Shown: positions 7,914-14,856, counted from the first letter of the stretch. The stretch: DNA of 18,048 nucleotides from Phascolarctobacterium succinatutens CAG:287 (GCF_000434895.1 NZ_FR892819.1:39924-57971), one strand, 5' to 3'. Notes: generated from the sequence alone by a model not told the origin. Numbers and translations: made by a program.

Positions 7914-8088
7914 GAGTGGATGAAGTACATAGGAGAAGGCAATGCCTACCGAAGGAGCAAAACTCTCAGGTGCTTATAAAAAGCAAGAACCGTGTACAGA
8001 CACAACTCTGGAGAGTCCCTTGAATGGGCGCCGAAGGTGCAAAGATGTGCGTATACACATCCTTATCTCTCAGGCCAGTGGACGGAGC
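7914..8088 (+). ncRNA. tandem glycine riboswitch 2
   Basis: It has the same two-aptamer architecture as the first copy and is close to it in sequence: kink-turn leader GAGTGGATGA, aptamer 1 with P1 GTACAT/GTGTAC, and aptamer 2 from ACTCTGGAGAGT (8005-8016) to GGACGGAG. P1 of aptamer 2 is CTCTG (8006-8010) with CGGAG (8083-8087), one wobble. The variable P3 arms differ between the copies while the conserved cores match, which fits both being functional. ACTCTGG (8005-8011) is also complementary to CCGGAGT (8130-8136) in the terminator. Confidence 0.95.
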
Positions 8089-8129
8089 AAAACAACAATT
8101 ATAGCATAGCTATCAGGGCCGCTGACAAA

Positions 8130-8163
8130 CCGGAGTATCAGATAATCATACTCTGGCTTTTTA
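8130..8163 (+). terminator. riboswitch-controlled terminator 2
   Basis: CCGGAGTAT (8130-8138) pairs with ATACTCTGG (8148-8156), one G-T wobble, then CTTTTTATT. Its 3' arm repeats ACTCTGG, the P1 strand of aptamer 2, so the two compete for the same partner. Confidence 0.9.
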
Positions 8164-8202
8164 TTTACTTAGGGAACTTTGAAAATGAGAGGGGAAATCA
8201 TC

Positions 8203-9582
8203 ATGTTGGAAACATTGAATGCAATTGATTCGTTTGTCTGGGGTCCACCGCTACTGGTGCTGCTTGTAGGCACCGGCATTATGCTGACTATTCGTTTAGG
8301 CTTGCTGCAGGTATTGAAGCTGCCGCAGGCATTGAAGCTGATCTTCTGTGCCAAGAATGATGGTCACGGTGATGTAAACAGCTTTAAAGCTCTGTGTACA
8401 GCTCTTGCTGCAACTGTTGGTACCGGTAACATTGTCGGTGTTGCTACCGCAATTAAGGCTGGTGGCCCCGGTGCATTGTTCTGGATGTGGCTGGCTGCCT
8501 TCTTCGGTATGGCAACCAAATATGCGGAATGCCTGCTGGCTGTAAAATATCGTACTGTCGACGCTAACGGCAATATCTCCGGCGGTCCGATGTATTACAT
8601 TCAAAACGGTCTTGGCAAGCAATATAAACCATTGGCTATGATGTTCTGTATTTTCGGTATCATGTGCGCGTACTTCGGCGTAGGTACCTTCGCTCAGGTA
8701 AACTCCATCGTTGAGATTACCAAAATCTCTGCAGGCATCCCGGTTCTCTATACCGGCATTGCGCTGACAATTCTTGTTGCTGCCGTAACCATCGGCGGTC
8801 TGAAATCCATCGCTACCGTTTCTTCTAAGGTTGTTCCCGGTATGGCAGTAATTTACTTCCTGACTACCTTAGGTATTCTGATAGCTTTCTCTGATCAGGT
8901 ACCTGCTGCTATCGCATTGGTTATTGAAAGCGCTTTCACTACTACTGCCGCACAGGGCGGTTTCCTCGGTGCAACTGTTATGCTGGCAATGCGCAGTGGT
9001 ATTGCCCGCGGAGTATTCTCCAATGAATCCGGCTTAGGCTCTGCTCCTATCGTAGCAGCTGCTGCCAAAACTCAATGGCCTGCCGAACAAGGTCTGGTTT
9101 CCATGACCGGTACCTTTATCGATACCATCATCATCTGCACCATGACAGGTTTGTCCTTGATTGTTACCGGCGTTTGGAACGGTGATTTCAACGGTGCTGC
9201 AATGACTAATGCAGCCTTCACCTCCGCATTCCCTGCTTTCGGCAGCTGGCTGTTGTTTGTTGGCCTGGTGCTCTTCGCCTTTACTACTATCCTCGGCTGG
9301 AACTACTACGGCGAACGTTGCGTAGAATACCTGATGGGTGTTAAAGCAATTCTTCCGTACCGCATCGGCTTCATCATTCTTGTTGCCTGCGGCCCGTTCC
9401 TGAAGCTGGAAGAAATCTGGGTTATGTCCGATATCGTTAACGGTCTGATGGCTCTGCCTAACCTGATTGCTCTGGTTGCTCTTTCCGGCGTAGTTGTTGC
9501 TGAAACTAAAGCATATCAACAACATCTCAAGGAAGAATCTGAGCTGGTTCCGGCAAAATTAGCCGAAGAAACCAATCATTAA
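8203..9582 (+). CDS. sodium:alanine/glycine symporter (AGCS family), copy 2
   Basis: This paralogue of the 6369-7715 gene has 459 residues. I place the start at ATG 8203 (MLETLNAIDSFVWGPP) because it aligns with copy 1 and follows AGAGGGG (8188-8194) at 8 bases; the TTG at 8179 and ATG at 8185 in the same frame have no RBS. All AGCS blocks are conserved (ALAATVGTGNIVGVATAIKA, GGPMYYIQNGLGK, RSGIARGVFSNESGLGSAPI, LGWNYYGERCVEYL). Differences from copy 1 cluster at the hydrophobic face of helices, around residues 333-345, and in a C-terminal tail about 11 residues longer and rich in Glu. It is an inner-membrane Na+-coupled amino-acid importer under its own promoter and glycine riboswitch, so the copies can be regulated separately. 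Either may prefer alanine, serine or glycine. Confidence 0.95.
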   Translation: MLETLNAIDSFVWGPPLLVLLVGTGIMLTIRLGLLQVLKLPQALKLIFCAKNDGHGDVNSFKALCTALAATVGTGNIVGVATAIKAGGPGALFWMWLAAFFGMATKYAECLLAVKYRTVDANGNISGGPMYYIQNGLGKQYKPLAMMFCIFGIMCAYFGVGTFAQVNSIVEITKISAGIPVLYTGIALTILVAAVTIGGLKSIATVSSKVVPGMAVIYFLTTLGILIAFSDQVPAAIALVIESAFTTTAAQGGFLGATVMLAMRSGIARGVFSNESGLGSAPIVAAAAKTQWPAEQGLVSMTGTFIDTIIICTMTGLSLIVTGVWNGDFNGAAMTNAAFTSAFPAFGSWLLFVGLVLFAFTTILGWNYYGERCVEYLMGVKAILPYRIGFIILVACGPFLKLEEIWVMSDIVNGLMALPNLIALVALSGVVVAETKAYQQHLKEESELVPAKLAEETNH

Positions 9583-9605
9583 GTTTTCCCAATTAATTTT
9601 ATATA

Positions 9606-9658
9606 GGCAGCGGCACTGTGAGACTCTCCCCAGAGTTCCCACAGTGCCGCTTGCCTTT
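9606..9658 (+). terminator. long terminator hairpin after symporter 2
   Basis: AGCGGCACTGTG (9609-9620) pairs perfectly with CACAGTGCCGCT (9640-9651), and an outer GGC/GCC extends the stem past one bulged T. The loop GACTCTCCCCAGAGTTCC is nearly the same as after symporter 1. The T tract is poor (TTTGC). Confidence 0.7.
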
Positions 9659-9662
9659 GCGC

Positions 9663-9691
9663 TTGCACAAAAGTTAGCGGTATGCTAAACT
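9663..9691 (+). promoter_or_regulatory. promoter of the YccF gene
   Basis: TTGCAC (9663-9668), 17-base spacer, TAAACT (9686-9691) with TGC directly before it. This leaves a leader of about 110 bases in which I see no known element. Confidence 0.55.
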
Positions 9692-9808
9692 AGCCTTAGA
9701 GAGATTACTTACAATCTTTTAAATCAAATGTATCAGTAACCAATTACGTGTATATTTTTCGGTGTGCCGGTTGGTTTGTCAGTATCAGTAGATGAAAGGA
9801 AGTGTGCA

Positions 9809-10174
9809 ATGAGCATTATCGGTAATATTATCTGGTTTTTATTTGGCGGTATTTTAGCAGGCATTATCTGGTATCTGGTAGGTCTTGTGTGGTGTTTGAC
9901 AATTATCGGTATTCCTGTCGGGCTGCAGTGCTTTAAGCTGGGACGCTTGAGCTTCTTCCCCTTTGGTAAGGATGTAGTTTTGAGCGGCGAAACAACTTCA
10001 TTGCTGTTAAATATTTTTTGGCTGATTTTCGGTGGTATCGAACTGGCAATTACGCATGCTGTTTTTGCTGTGATTTTGTGCTGCACGATTATCGGCATTC
10101 CCTTCGGTATGCAGCATTTTAAGCTGGCTAAGCTGGCACTGCTGCCGTTTGGAGCACAGATTACGGATAAATAA
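9809..10174 (+). CDS. YccF domain-containing inner-membrane protein, 121 aa
   Basis: A small membrane protein of the YccF (DUF307) family, whose biochemical role is not established. The start ATG 9809 follows AAAGGAAG (9795-9802). An in-frame start at 9764 would add a 15-residue non-homologous lead without an RBS, so I reject it. The protein is two copies of one unit. Unit 1 has IIWFLFGGILAGIIWYLVGLVWCLTIIGIP and ends FKLGRLSFFPFG. Unit 2 has IFWLIFGGIELAITHAVFAVILCCTIIGIP and ends FKLAKLALLPFG. Each gives hydrophobic helices followed by a short amphipathic FKL...PFG segment. The length is usual for the family. It is monocistronic with its own promoter and has no link in sequence to its neighbours. 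Confidence 0.9.
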   Translation: MSIIGNIIWFLFGGILAGIIWYLVGLVWCLTIIGIPVGLQCFKLGRLSFFPFGKDVVLSGETTSLLLNIFWLIFGGIELAITHAVFAVILCCTIIGIPFGMQHFKLAKLALLPFGAQITDK

Positions 10175-10242
10175 GCGTTAATTTTTAATGCAAGAGCAGT
10201 TCATGCAGGAATTTTATTCACGATTTCTTCAAAACTTTGCCT

Positions 10243-10376
10243 TTGCTATGTCACAGCAATATAGTATACTATGAGTGTAGCAAAAAGTTGCTACACCCTT
10301 CCCATCAAATTCATCATAAACAGCTTTCCTAAGAGAAACAGCCTGCAATATCCCCTGCAGGCTGTTTTCTCGTTTT
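10243..10376 (+). ncRNA. candidate small RNA with promoter and terminator
   Basis: In the 395-base gap between yccF and ecfA1 a complete RNA gene can be read. TTGCTA (10243-10248), a 16-base spacer and TATACT (10265-10270) should start RNA near 10275-10277. A perfect 9-bp hairpin follows at once (GTGTAGCAA, loop AAAG, TTGCTACAC, 10275-10296). Next comes a single-stranded CU/A-rich stretch of about 36 bases, containing CCCTTCCC and CTTTCCT, which could pair with Shine-Dalgarno regions. A strong terminator ends it (GAGAAACAGCCTGCA with TGCAGGCTGTTTTCTC, 10333-10371, then GTTTTC). The RNA would be about 100 nt. A 56-codon frame starts at ATG 10271 but lies on the promoter with no RBS, so I prefer a non-coding reading. 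Confidence 0.55.
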
Positions 10377-10432
10377 CTAAAGCTCGTGTTGCTTTGTTGG
10401 CATTAAAATTGAACGTTTTGATTTATAAAAAT

Positions 10433-10472
10433 AAGCCGTAAACGTGCTTTAGCGTTTATGGTTTACTTTTTT
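10433..10472 (+). terminator. terminator-like hairpin, overlapping operator candidate
   Basis: AAGCCGTAAACG (10433-10444) pairs with CGTTTATGGTTT (10453-10464) including two G-T pairs, loop of 8, then ACTTTTTT. It may back up the terminator at 10333-10376. Confidence 0.55.
10436..10468. promoter_or_regulatory. BirA-like operator candidate A
   Basis: CCGTAAACG-N15-GGTTTACTT. The biotin-repressor consensus I recall is TTGTAAACC-N14/15-GGTTTACAA: the left half matches at 6 of 9 positions, the right half at 7 of 9, and the spacing is correct. It overlaps the hairpin above, which is the competing explanation. Confidence 0.3.
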
Positions 10473-10479
10473 AGCATTA

Positions 10480-10511
10480 TGGTTAACCTTACAATAAAAG
10501 AAGGTTGACTA
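10480..10511. promoter_or_regulatory. BirA-like operator candidate B over the ecfA1 -35
   Basis: TGGTTAACC (10480-10488), 14-base spacer, GGTTGACTA (10503-10511). This is close to the Firmicutes form TTGTTAACC-N14/15-GGTTAACAA. The right half contains the -35 TTGACT, so a bound repressor would block the promoter. Confidence 0.42.
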
Positions 10512-10533
10512 ATCTTTTTATCACGTATATAAT
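10505..10533 (+). promoter_or_regulatory. promoter of the ecfA1-ecfA2-ecfT-truA operon
   Basis: TTGACT (10505-10510), 17-base spacer, TATAAT (10528-10533): near-consensus sigma-A. GGAGG (10557-10561) then serves the GTG start at 10569. Confidence 0.8.
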
Positions 10534-10568
10534 TATTAAGTACACGAATTTATGATGGAGGCACTGTT

Positions 10569-11393
10569 GTGATTAGTATAAAGAATTTGAAGCATTACTA
10601 TACAGATGCTGATGGCAACGAGGTAAGGGCGCTGGACGGCGTAAGCCTGGAGATTAAGCAGGGCGAATTTGTTGCTGTTATCGGCGCTAACGGCAGCGGT
10701 AAATCTACGCTGGCACGTCATTTGAACGCTTTACTGCTGCCGACTGACGGCACTGTGCTGGTAGATGGCATGGACACTGAAGATGAAAGCAAAATGTGGG
10801 ATATCCGCCAAAAGGTGGGCATGGTATTCCAAAATCCCGACAACCAGATAGTAGCTGCGATTGTAGAAGAGGACGTGGCCTTTGGTCCGGAAAATATCGG
10901 CGTACCGGGACCGGAAATACCGCAGCGTGTAGCAGATTCGTTGGCTGCTGTAGGCATGACGGAATATGCCAAGCATGCACCGCATCTTTTGAGCGGCGGC
11001 CAGAAGCAGCGCGTTGCTATAGCAGGTATTCTGGCGCTGCAGCCGGAATGCATTGTGTTGGACGAGCCGACAGCGATGCTCGACCCGCAGGGACGCAAAG
11101 AAATCGTCGGCACTGTACGCAAGCTTAATGAAGAAAAAAAGATGACCATAGTTTATATTACGCATTATATGGTGGAGGCCCTGGCTGCCGACCGCGTAGT
11201 TGTAATGGAAAAAGGTCATATCAGATTTATGGGTACTCCGCGTGAGGTTTTCAGCAGAGTTGATGAGCTGGAGGCTTTGGGACTGGAGGCTCCGCTGGCA
11301 GCGAAGGTAGCCAGCGAGCTGCGCAAAAGCGGTGTAAAGCTGTCGCAGGATATTATTACAGATGAGGAGCTGGCGCAGGCATTATGTCAATAA
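10569..11393 (+). CDS. ecfA1: energy-coupling factor transporter ATPase EcfA1
   Basis: This is one of the two ABC ATPases that power an ECF vitamin transporter at the cytoplasmic face. It has 274 residues from GTG 10569, 7 bases after GGAGG. The order of motifs is complete: Walker A GANGSGKST (39-47), Q-loop Gln 88 in VFQNPDNQIV, signature LSGGQ (141-145), Walker B CIVLDE with catalytic Glu 166, D-loop, and switch His 199 in ITHYM. The VFQNPDNQ form of the Q-loop and the pairing with a second ATPase distinguish ECF ATPases from general importers. It overlaps ecfA2 by 10 bases. No substrate-binding S component lies in this window, so the module is probably shared (group II) by S proteins encoded elsewhere. 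Confidence 0.95.
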   Translation: MISIKNLKHYYTDADGNEVRALDGVSLEIKQGEFVAVIGANGSGKSTLARHLNALLLPTDGTVLVDGMDTEDESKMWDIRQKVGMVFQNPDNQIVAAIVEEDVAFGPENIGVPGPEIPQRVADSLAAVGMTEYAKHAPHLLSGGQKQRVAIAGILALQPECIVLDEPTAMLDPQGRKEIVGTVRKLNEEKKMTIVYITHYMVEALAADRVVVMEKGHIRFMGTPREVFSRVDELEALGLEAPLAAKVASELRKSGVKLSQDIITDEELAQALCQ

Positions 11394-12241
11394 AACTTTC
11401 TAATATATATCATACATATTCCAAGGGCACGCCGTTTGAACGTCTGGCGCTCAATGATGTGTCGCTGGAGATTTCCAAGGGCGAAATAGTTGCCATTATA
11501 GGACACACCGGCAGCGGCAAGTCTACATTAGTACAGCATTTAAACGGCTTGCTGAAGCCGGATAAGGGCAGCGCAAGCATTGATGGCATTGATATTACTG
11601 CCAAGGGTGCGGAGGCCAAGACTGCACGCCAGCAGGTTGGCATGGTATTTCAGTATCCCGAGCATCAGCTGTTTGCGGAAACTGTTTTTGAGGATATCGC
11701 CTTCGGCCCGCGCAATAAAGGCTTTGCCGAGGATGAGGTAGAAAAGCAGGTGCGTGAGGCTATGGCCTTCGTCGGTCTGGATTATGATACCTTTGCGCAG
11801 CGCTCTCCGTTTCAGCTGAGCGGCGGCCAGATGCGCCGTGTAGCTATTGCCGGCGTAGTTGCGATGAATCCGGATTATCTGGTTTTGGACGAGCCTTCCG
11901 CAGGCCTGGACCCGCGCAGCCGCAATGCCGTATTCAAGGAAATCATGTCGCTGCACAAGAGCCGCGGTATTGCCATTGTTTTGGTAACACACAGCATGGA
12001 GGAGGCGGTAAAATATGCTGACCGCCTGCTGGTTATCAACGCCGGCAAGGTGCTGTTTGACGGTACTCCCGCAGATATTTTCAAGCAGCATGCCGATGAG
12101 CTGGTTAAGGTTGGCGTAGATGTGCCGCAGGTTTACAAGCTGGCGGATTTACTGCGCAAAAACGGCTTGGCAGTGAAAGAGAATATTAAAGACGATATGA
12201 GCCTGGTTAAGGCGATTAAGCAAGCAAAGGGGTGGAAATAA
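11384..12241 (+). CDS. ecfA2: energy-coupling factor transporter ATPase EcfA2
   Basis: The second ATPase of the ECF module, 285 residues, forms the heterodimer with EcfA1. Walker A GHTGSGKST lies at 40-48, the Q-loop at VFQYPEHQLF (Gln 90), the signature LSGGQ at 145-149, Walker B YLVLDE at 165-170 and the switch His at 203 in VTHSM. All catalytic residues are present, so both ATP sites should be competent. ATG 11384 lies inside the last codons of ecfA1, and the stop TAA (12239-12241) shares its last A with the ecfT start, so the two are translationally coupled. The ecfA1-ecfA2-ecfT-truA-rplM-rpsI order is common in Firmicutes and supports the assignment. Confidence 0.95.
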   Translation: MSIKLSNIYHTYSKGTPFERLALNDVSLEISKGEIVAIIGHTGSGKSTLVQHLNGLLKPDKGSASIDGIDITAKGAEAKTARQQVGMVFQYPEHQLFAETVFEDIAFGPRNKGFAEDEVEKQVREAMAFVGLDYDTFAQRSPFQLSGGQMRRVAIAGVVAMNPDYLVLDEPSAGLDPRSRNAVFKEIMSLHKSRGIAIVLVTHSMEEAVKYADRLLVINAGKVLFDGTPADIFKQHADELVKVGVDVPQVYKLADLLRKNGLAVKENIKDDMSLVKAIKQAKGWK

Positions 12242-13056
12242 TGCTGACAGATATAACCTTAGGACAATATTTCCCCGGTAACTCCTTTATCCATAAGCTT
12301 GATCCGCGTACTAAACTGTTGGCTACCTTGATTTATATCATTGCTATTTTCTTTGCGGTAACGCCGTTGGCCTATGGTATCCTGACCGCCTTTGCCGCTG
12401 TGGTGATTCTTATTTCAGGAGTACCATGGATGTTGGTCTTCAAATCTTTGAAGCCTATCTGGATTATCGTTATTCTGACGATGCTGATTCATATGTTTAC
12501 CGCTCCCGGTGAGCATATTGTTTTTACCTGGAAGTTTTTGAGCGTAACTGCCGAAGGCATCGATATGGGCGTAAAGATGGCTGTACGCCTGATTCTGCTG
12601 CTGCTGTTTTCTTCGGTGCTGACCTTTACGACATCACCGATTGTACTGACAGACGGTATTGAAAATCTGCTGCGTCCGTTCAAAAAGCTGGGCGTTCCGG
12701 CGCATGAGCTGGCTATGATGATGACTATTGCTTTGCGCTTTATCCCGACATTATTGGATGAAACAGACCGCATTATGAAGGCACAGACCTCTCGTGGCGC
12801 TGATTTTGCCAGCGGCAATATCTTCCAGAGAATGAAAAATATGCTGCCACTCTTGGTGCCGCTGTTTATCAGTGCCTTCCGCCGTGCCGACGAGCTGGCA
12901 GTGGCTATGGAAGCACGTTGCTATCGCGGCGGTGAAGGACGTACACGCATGCACGAGCTGGTATATGCCGGCCGCGATTATCTGGCCTTTGCTTTGATTA
13001 TTATACTGGCAGTTGGTCTTGCAGTATTGCGCTGGGGGAACGTATGCGTACAATAA
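12241..13056 (+). CDS. ecfT: energy-coupling factor transmembrane protein EcfT
   Basis: EcfT is the membrane scaffold that joins the ATPase pair to the vitamin-binding S component. I choose ATG 12241 (271 aa), because AAAGGGG (12226-12232) lies 8 bases before it and the TAATG junction is classic coupling; GTG 12232 would add three residues inside that RBS. The N-terminus has the family block IHKLDPRTKLL, followed by four or five membrane helices. A cytoplasmic part carries two Ala-Arg-Gly type coupling motifs, AQTSRGADF and EARCYRGGEGR, which dock into grooves of the ATPases. A last helix (AFALIIILAVGLAVL) sits at the C-terminus. The 3' end overlaps truA by 13 bases. Confidence 0.94.
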   Translation: MLTDITLGQYFPGNSFIHKLDPRTKLLATLIYIIAIFFAVTPLAYGILTAFAAVVILISGVPWMLVFKSLKPIWIIVILTMLIHMFTAPGEHIVFTWKFLSVTAEGIDMGVKMAVRLILLLLFSSVLTFTTSPIVLTDGIENLLRPFKKLGVPAHELAMMMTIALRFIPTLLDETDRIMKAQTSRGADFASGNIFQRMKNMLPLLVPLFISAFRRADELAVAMEARCYRGGEGRTRMHELVYAGRDYLAFALIIILAVGLAVLRWGNVCVQ

Positions 13057-13796
13057 AGCTGGTTGTAGCTTATGACGGCAGTGCCTATCATGGCTTTCAG
13101 AAGCAGAAGAACGTGCAGACGGTGCAAAATGTTTTGGAAGAAGCGTTGACTATGCTGTGTGGCGAGCCTGTAGTAACCGCAGGCAGCGGGCGCACGGATG
13201 CCGGGGTACACGCTTTGGCGCAGACGGTGACCTTTACTACGAATGGACGCATTCCCTGTGCTAATCTGGTGCGTGCGGCGGCAAGCCTGCTGCCGGAGGA
13301 TATCGTGGTTGTGAGCGCCGAGGAGATGACGGAAGGCTTTCACGCACGCTTCAGCGCACAGTGGAAAACGTATCATTACAAGCTGCTTGTCAATGAGCAC
13401 GTCAATCCCTTTATGGTGCGTTATGCCTGGCAGCTGCGTCAGCAGCTTGAGGTGAAGGCTATGAACGAGGCGGCTGAATTACTGTTGGGAACACATGATT
13501 TCAGTGCCTTCCGCAGCAGCGGCAGTGTTGATACTTCGCCGATAAAAACAATTTATGCTGCCAAGTGGCAGCAGCAGGGAGAAGAGCTTCTTTTCCTCAT
13601 CAGCGGTGACGGCTTTTTGTATCACATGGTACGCAACATAGTCTGGTCGTTGGTACAGGTGGGAATGGGCAAGCGTACGGTGCAGGATTTTGCCGCCGAG
13701 CTGACGGCACAGCGCTGTGAATTTTTAAACGAGCCTGCTCCGGCACAGGGTTTATATCTTGCTGAGGTCGGTTATCAGGAATATCCGCAGCTTTAA
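13044..13796 (+). CDS. truA: tRNA pseudouridine(38-40) synthase TruA
   Basis: TruA converts uridines 38-40 of the tRNA anticodon arm to pseudouridine in the cytoplasm. The protein has 250 residues, usual for the family. The catalytic Asp is residue 52 in GSGRTDAGVHALAQ. The start MRTIKLVVAYDGSAYHGFQKQ is typical, and FHARFSAQWKTYHY and DGFLYHMVRNIV are the other family blocks. ATG 13044 lies within the end of ecfT, preceded by GGGGGAA, so it is read from the ecf operon transcript. The link with transporter genes is a frequent genomic arrangement, not a functional one that I can show. The gap to rplM carries a new promoter. Confidence 0.96.
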   Translation: MRTIKLVVAYDGSAYHGFQKQKNVQTVQNVLEEALTMLCGEPVVTAGSGRTDAGVHALAQTVTFTTNGRIPCANLVRAAASLLPEDIVVVSAEEMTEGFHARFSAQWKTYHYKLLVNEHVNPFMVRYAWQLRQQLEVKAMNEAAELLLGTHDFSAFRSSGSVDTSPIKTIYAAKWQQQGEELLFLISGDGFLYHMVRNIVWSLVQVGMGKRTVQDFAAELTAQRCEFLNEPAPAQGLYLAEVGYQEYPQL

Positions 13797-13838
13797 GGTA
13801 AAAACTCTTGGAAAATGCTAAAATTTTAACAAAAATAC

Positions 13839-13867
13839 TTGACTTAAACTCTTAAGTTGCGTATAAT
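13839..13867 (+). promoter_or_regulatory. promoter of rplM-rpsI
   Basis: TTGACT (13839-13844), 17-base spacer, TATAAT (13862-13867): a near-perfect sigma-A promoter. It gives a leader of about 95 bases. Confidence 0.85.
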
Positions 13868-13878
13868 ATATCTACGTG

Positions 13879-13948
13879 ATTTTCCGCTTGATTTCACTAG
13901 CCCCGAAATACGGTGAGAAGATCGCAACGAACTGTATATTTGGAAAAT
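13879..13948 (+). promoter_or_regulatory. structured leader of rplM, candidate L13 autoregulatory element
   Basis: ATTTTCC (13879-13885) pairs with GGAAAAT (13942-13948), closing a 56-base interior that includes GCCCCGAAATACGGTGAGAAG. The stem ends 4 bases before the AGGAGG of rplM. Firmicutes L13 leaders are known to act as ribosomal-protein feedback sites; I infer membership from position and the closing stem, not from a covariance match. Confidence 0.5.
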
Positions 13949-13968
13949 ATCTAGGAGGGACACAAGCG

Positions 13969-14406
13969 ATGAAATCTTTTATGGCTAATCCGTCTAACAT
14001 CGAACACAAATGGTACGTTGTTGACGCAGCTGATAAAACTCTGGGCCGCCTGGCTGCAGAGGTTGCAAAAGTCCTGCGCGGTAAACACAAACCGACCTTT
14101 ACCCCGCACATGGACACCGGTGATCACGTAATCATTATCAATGCAGATAAGGTTGTTCTGACCGGCAAAAAACTGACTCACAAAATCTATTTCCGTCATT
14201 CCGGTTATCTCGGCGGCGACAGCTATGTAAAAGCTGGCGACATGCTGAAGAAAAACCCTGTAAGAATGGTAGAGCTCGCTGTTAAAGGCATGATTCCGCA
14301 CAACAGCCTCGGCGCTCAAATTTTCTCCAAACTTCATGTATATGCTGGCAGCGAACATCCGCATGCAGCTCAAAAACCTGAAGTAATGGAAATCAACGTT
14401 AGATAA
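13969..14406 (+). CDS. rplM: 50S ribosomal protein L13
   Basis: L13 is an early-assembling protein of the large ribosomal subunit. The start is ATG 13969, 10 bases after AGGAGG (13953-13958); the frame is open back to 13876, but that part covers the leader and is not coding. The 145 residues match the family length. The blocks WYVVDAADKTLGRLAAEVAKVLRGKHK, FTPHMDTGDHVIIINADK, YFRHSGYLGG and AVKGMIPHNSLG are typical, and LHVYAGSEHPHAAQKPE ends it. It forms the usual two-gene operon with rpsI 21 bases downstream. Confidence 0.98.
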   Translation: MKSFMANPSNIEHKWYVVDAADKTLGRLAAEVAKVLRGKHKPTFTPHMDTGDHVIIINADKVVLTGKKLTHKIYFRHSGYLGGDSYVKAGDMLKKNPVRMVELAVKGMIPHNSLGAQIFSKLHVYAGSEHPHAAQKPEVMEINVR

Positions 14407-14427
14407 TATCCGGGAGGGAACAAATAA

Positions 14428-14820
14428 ATGGCAGTAGTTACTTATAACGCAACTGGTCGTCGTAAATCTTCTGTTGCTCGCGTTCGCCTGGTTCCGGGTG
14501 AAGGCAACATCGTTATCAACGACCGTGAATTGAACAAATACTTTGGTCTGAAAACCTTAGAGCTGATTGTTAACCAACCGCTCGAAGTTACCGAAACCAA
14601 AGGCAAATATGACGTACTCGTTAACGTAAACGGCGGCGGCATTTCCGGCCAAGCTGGTGCTATCCGTCACGGCATTGCTCGCGCACTGCTGAAGGTTGAC
14701 GCTGAATTCCGTCCTGCTCTGAAAAAAGCAGGCTTCCTGACTCGCGACCCGCGCGAAAAAGAACGTCGTAAATACGGCTTGAAGAAAGCTCGTAAAGCTA
14801 GCCAGTTCTCCAAACGTTAA
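14428..14820 (+). CDS. rpsI: 30S ribosomal protein S9
   Basis: S9 is part of the small-subunit head, and its C-terminal tail reaches the P-site tRNA. It has 130 residues, from ATG 14428 behind GGGAGGG. The hallmarks are ATGRRKSSVARVRLVPGEG at the N-terminus, GGGISGQAGAIRHGIARAL in the middle, and the basic tail ending SQFSKR, with the invariant last Arg. It is the second gene of the rplM operon. The chromosomal core appears to end just after its terminator, where the integrated element begins. Confidence 0.98.
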   Translation: MAVVTYNATGRRKSSVARVRLVPGEGNIVINDRELNKYFGLKTLELIVNQPLEVTETKGKYDVLVNVNGGGISGQAGAIRHGIARALLKVDAEFRPALKKAGFLTRDPREKERRKYGLKKARKASQFSKR

Positions 14821-14856
14821 TAGAGAAGGCTATCTCAATCAATCACAAATCGCAAG

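Noticed and set aside
8179..8202. Earlier TTG/ATG starts for the second symporter
   Set aside because: No RBS lies before them, and the paralogue aligns from the ATG at 8203, which has one.
10271..10441. 56-codon frame MSVAKSCYT... over the small RNA locus
   Set aside because: Its ATG touches the -10 box, no RBS precedes it, and it runs through the terminator hairpin.
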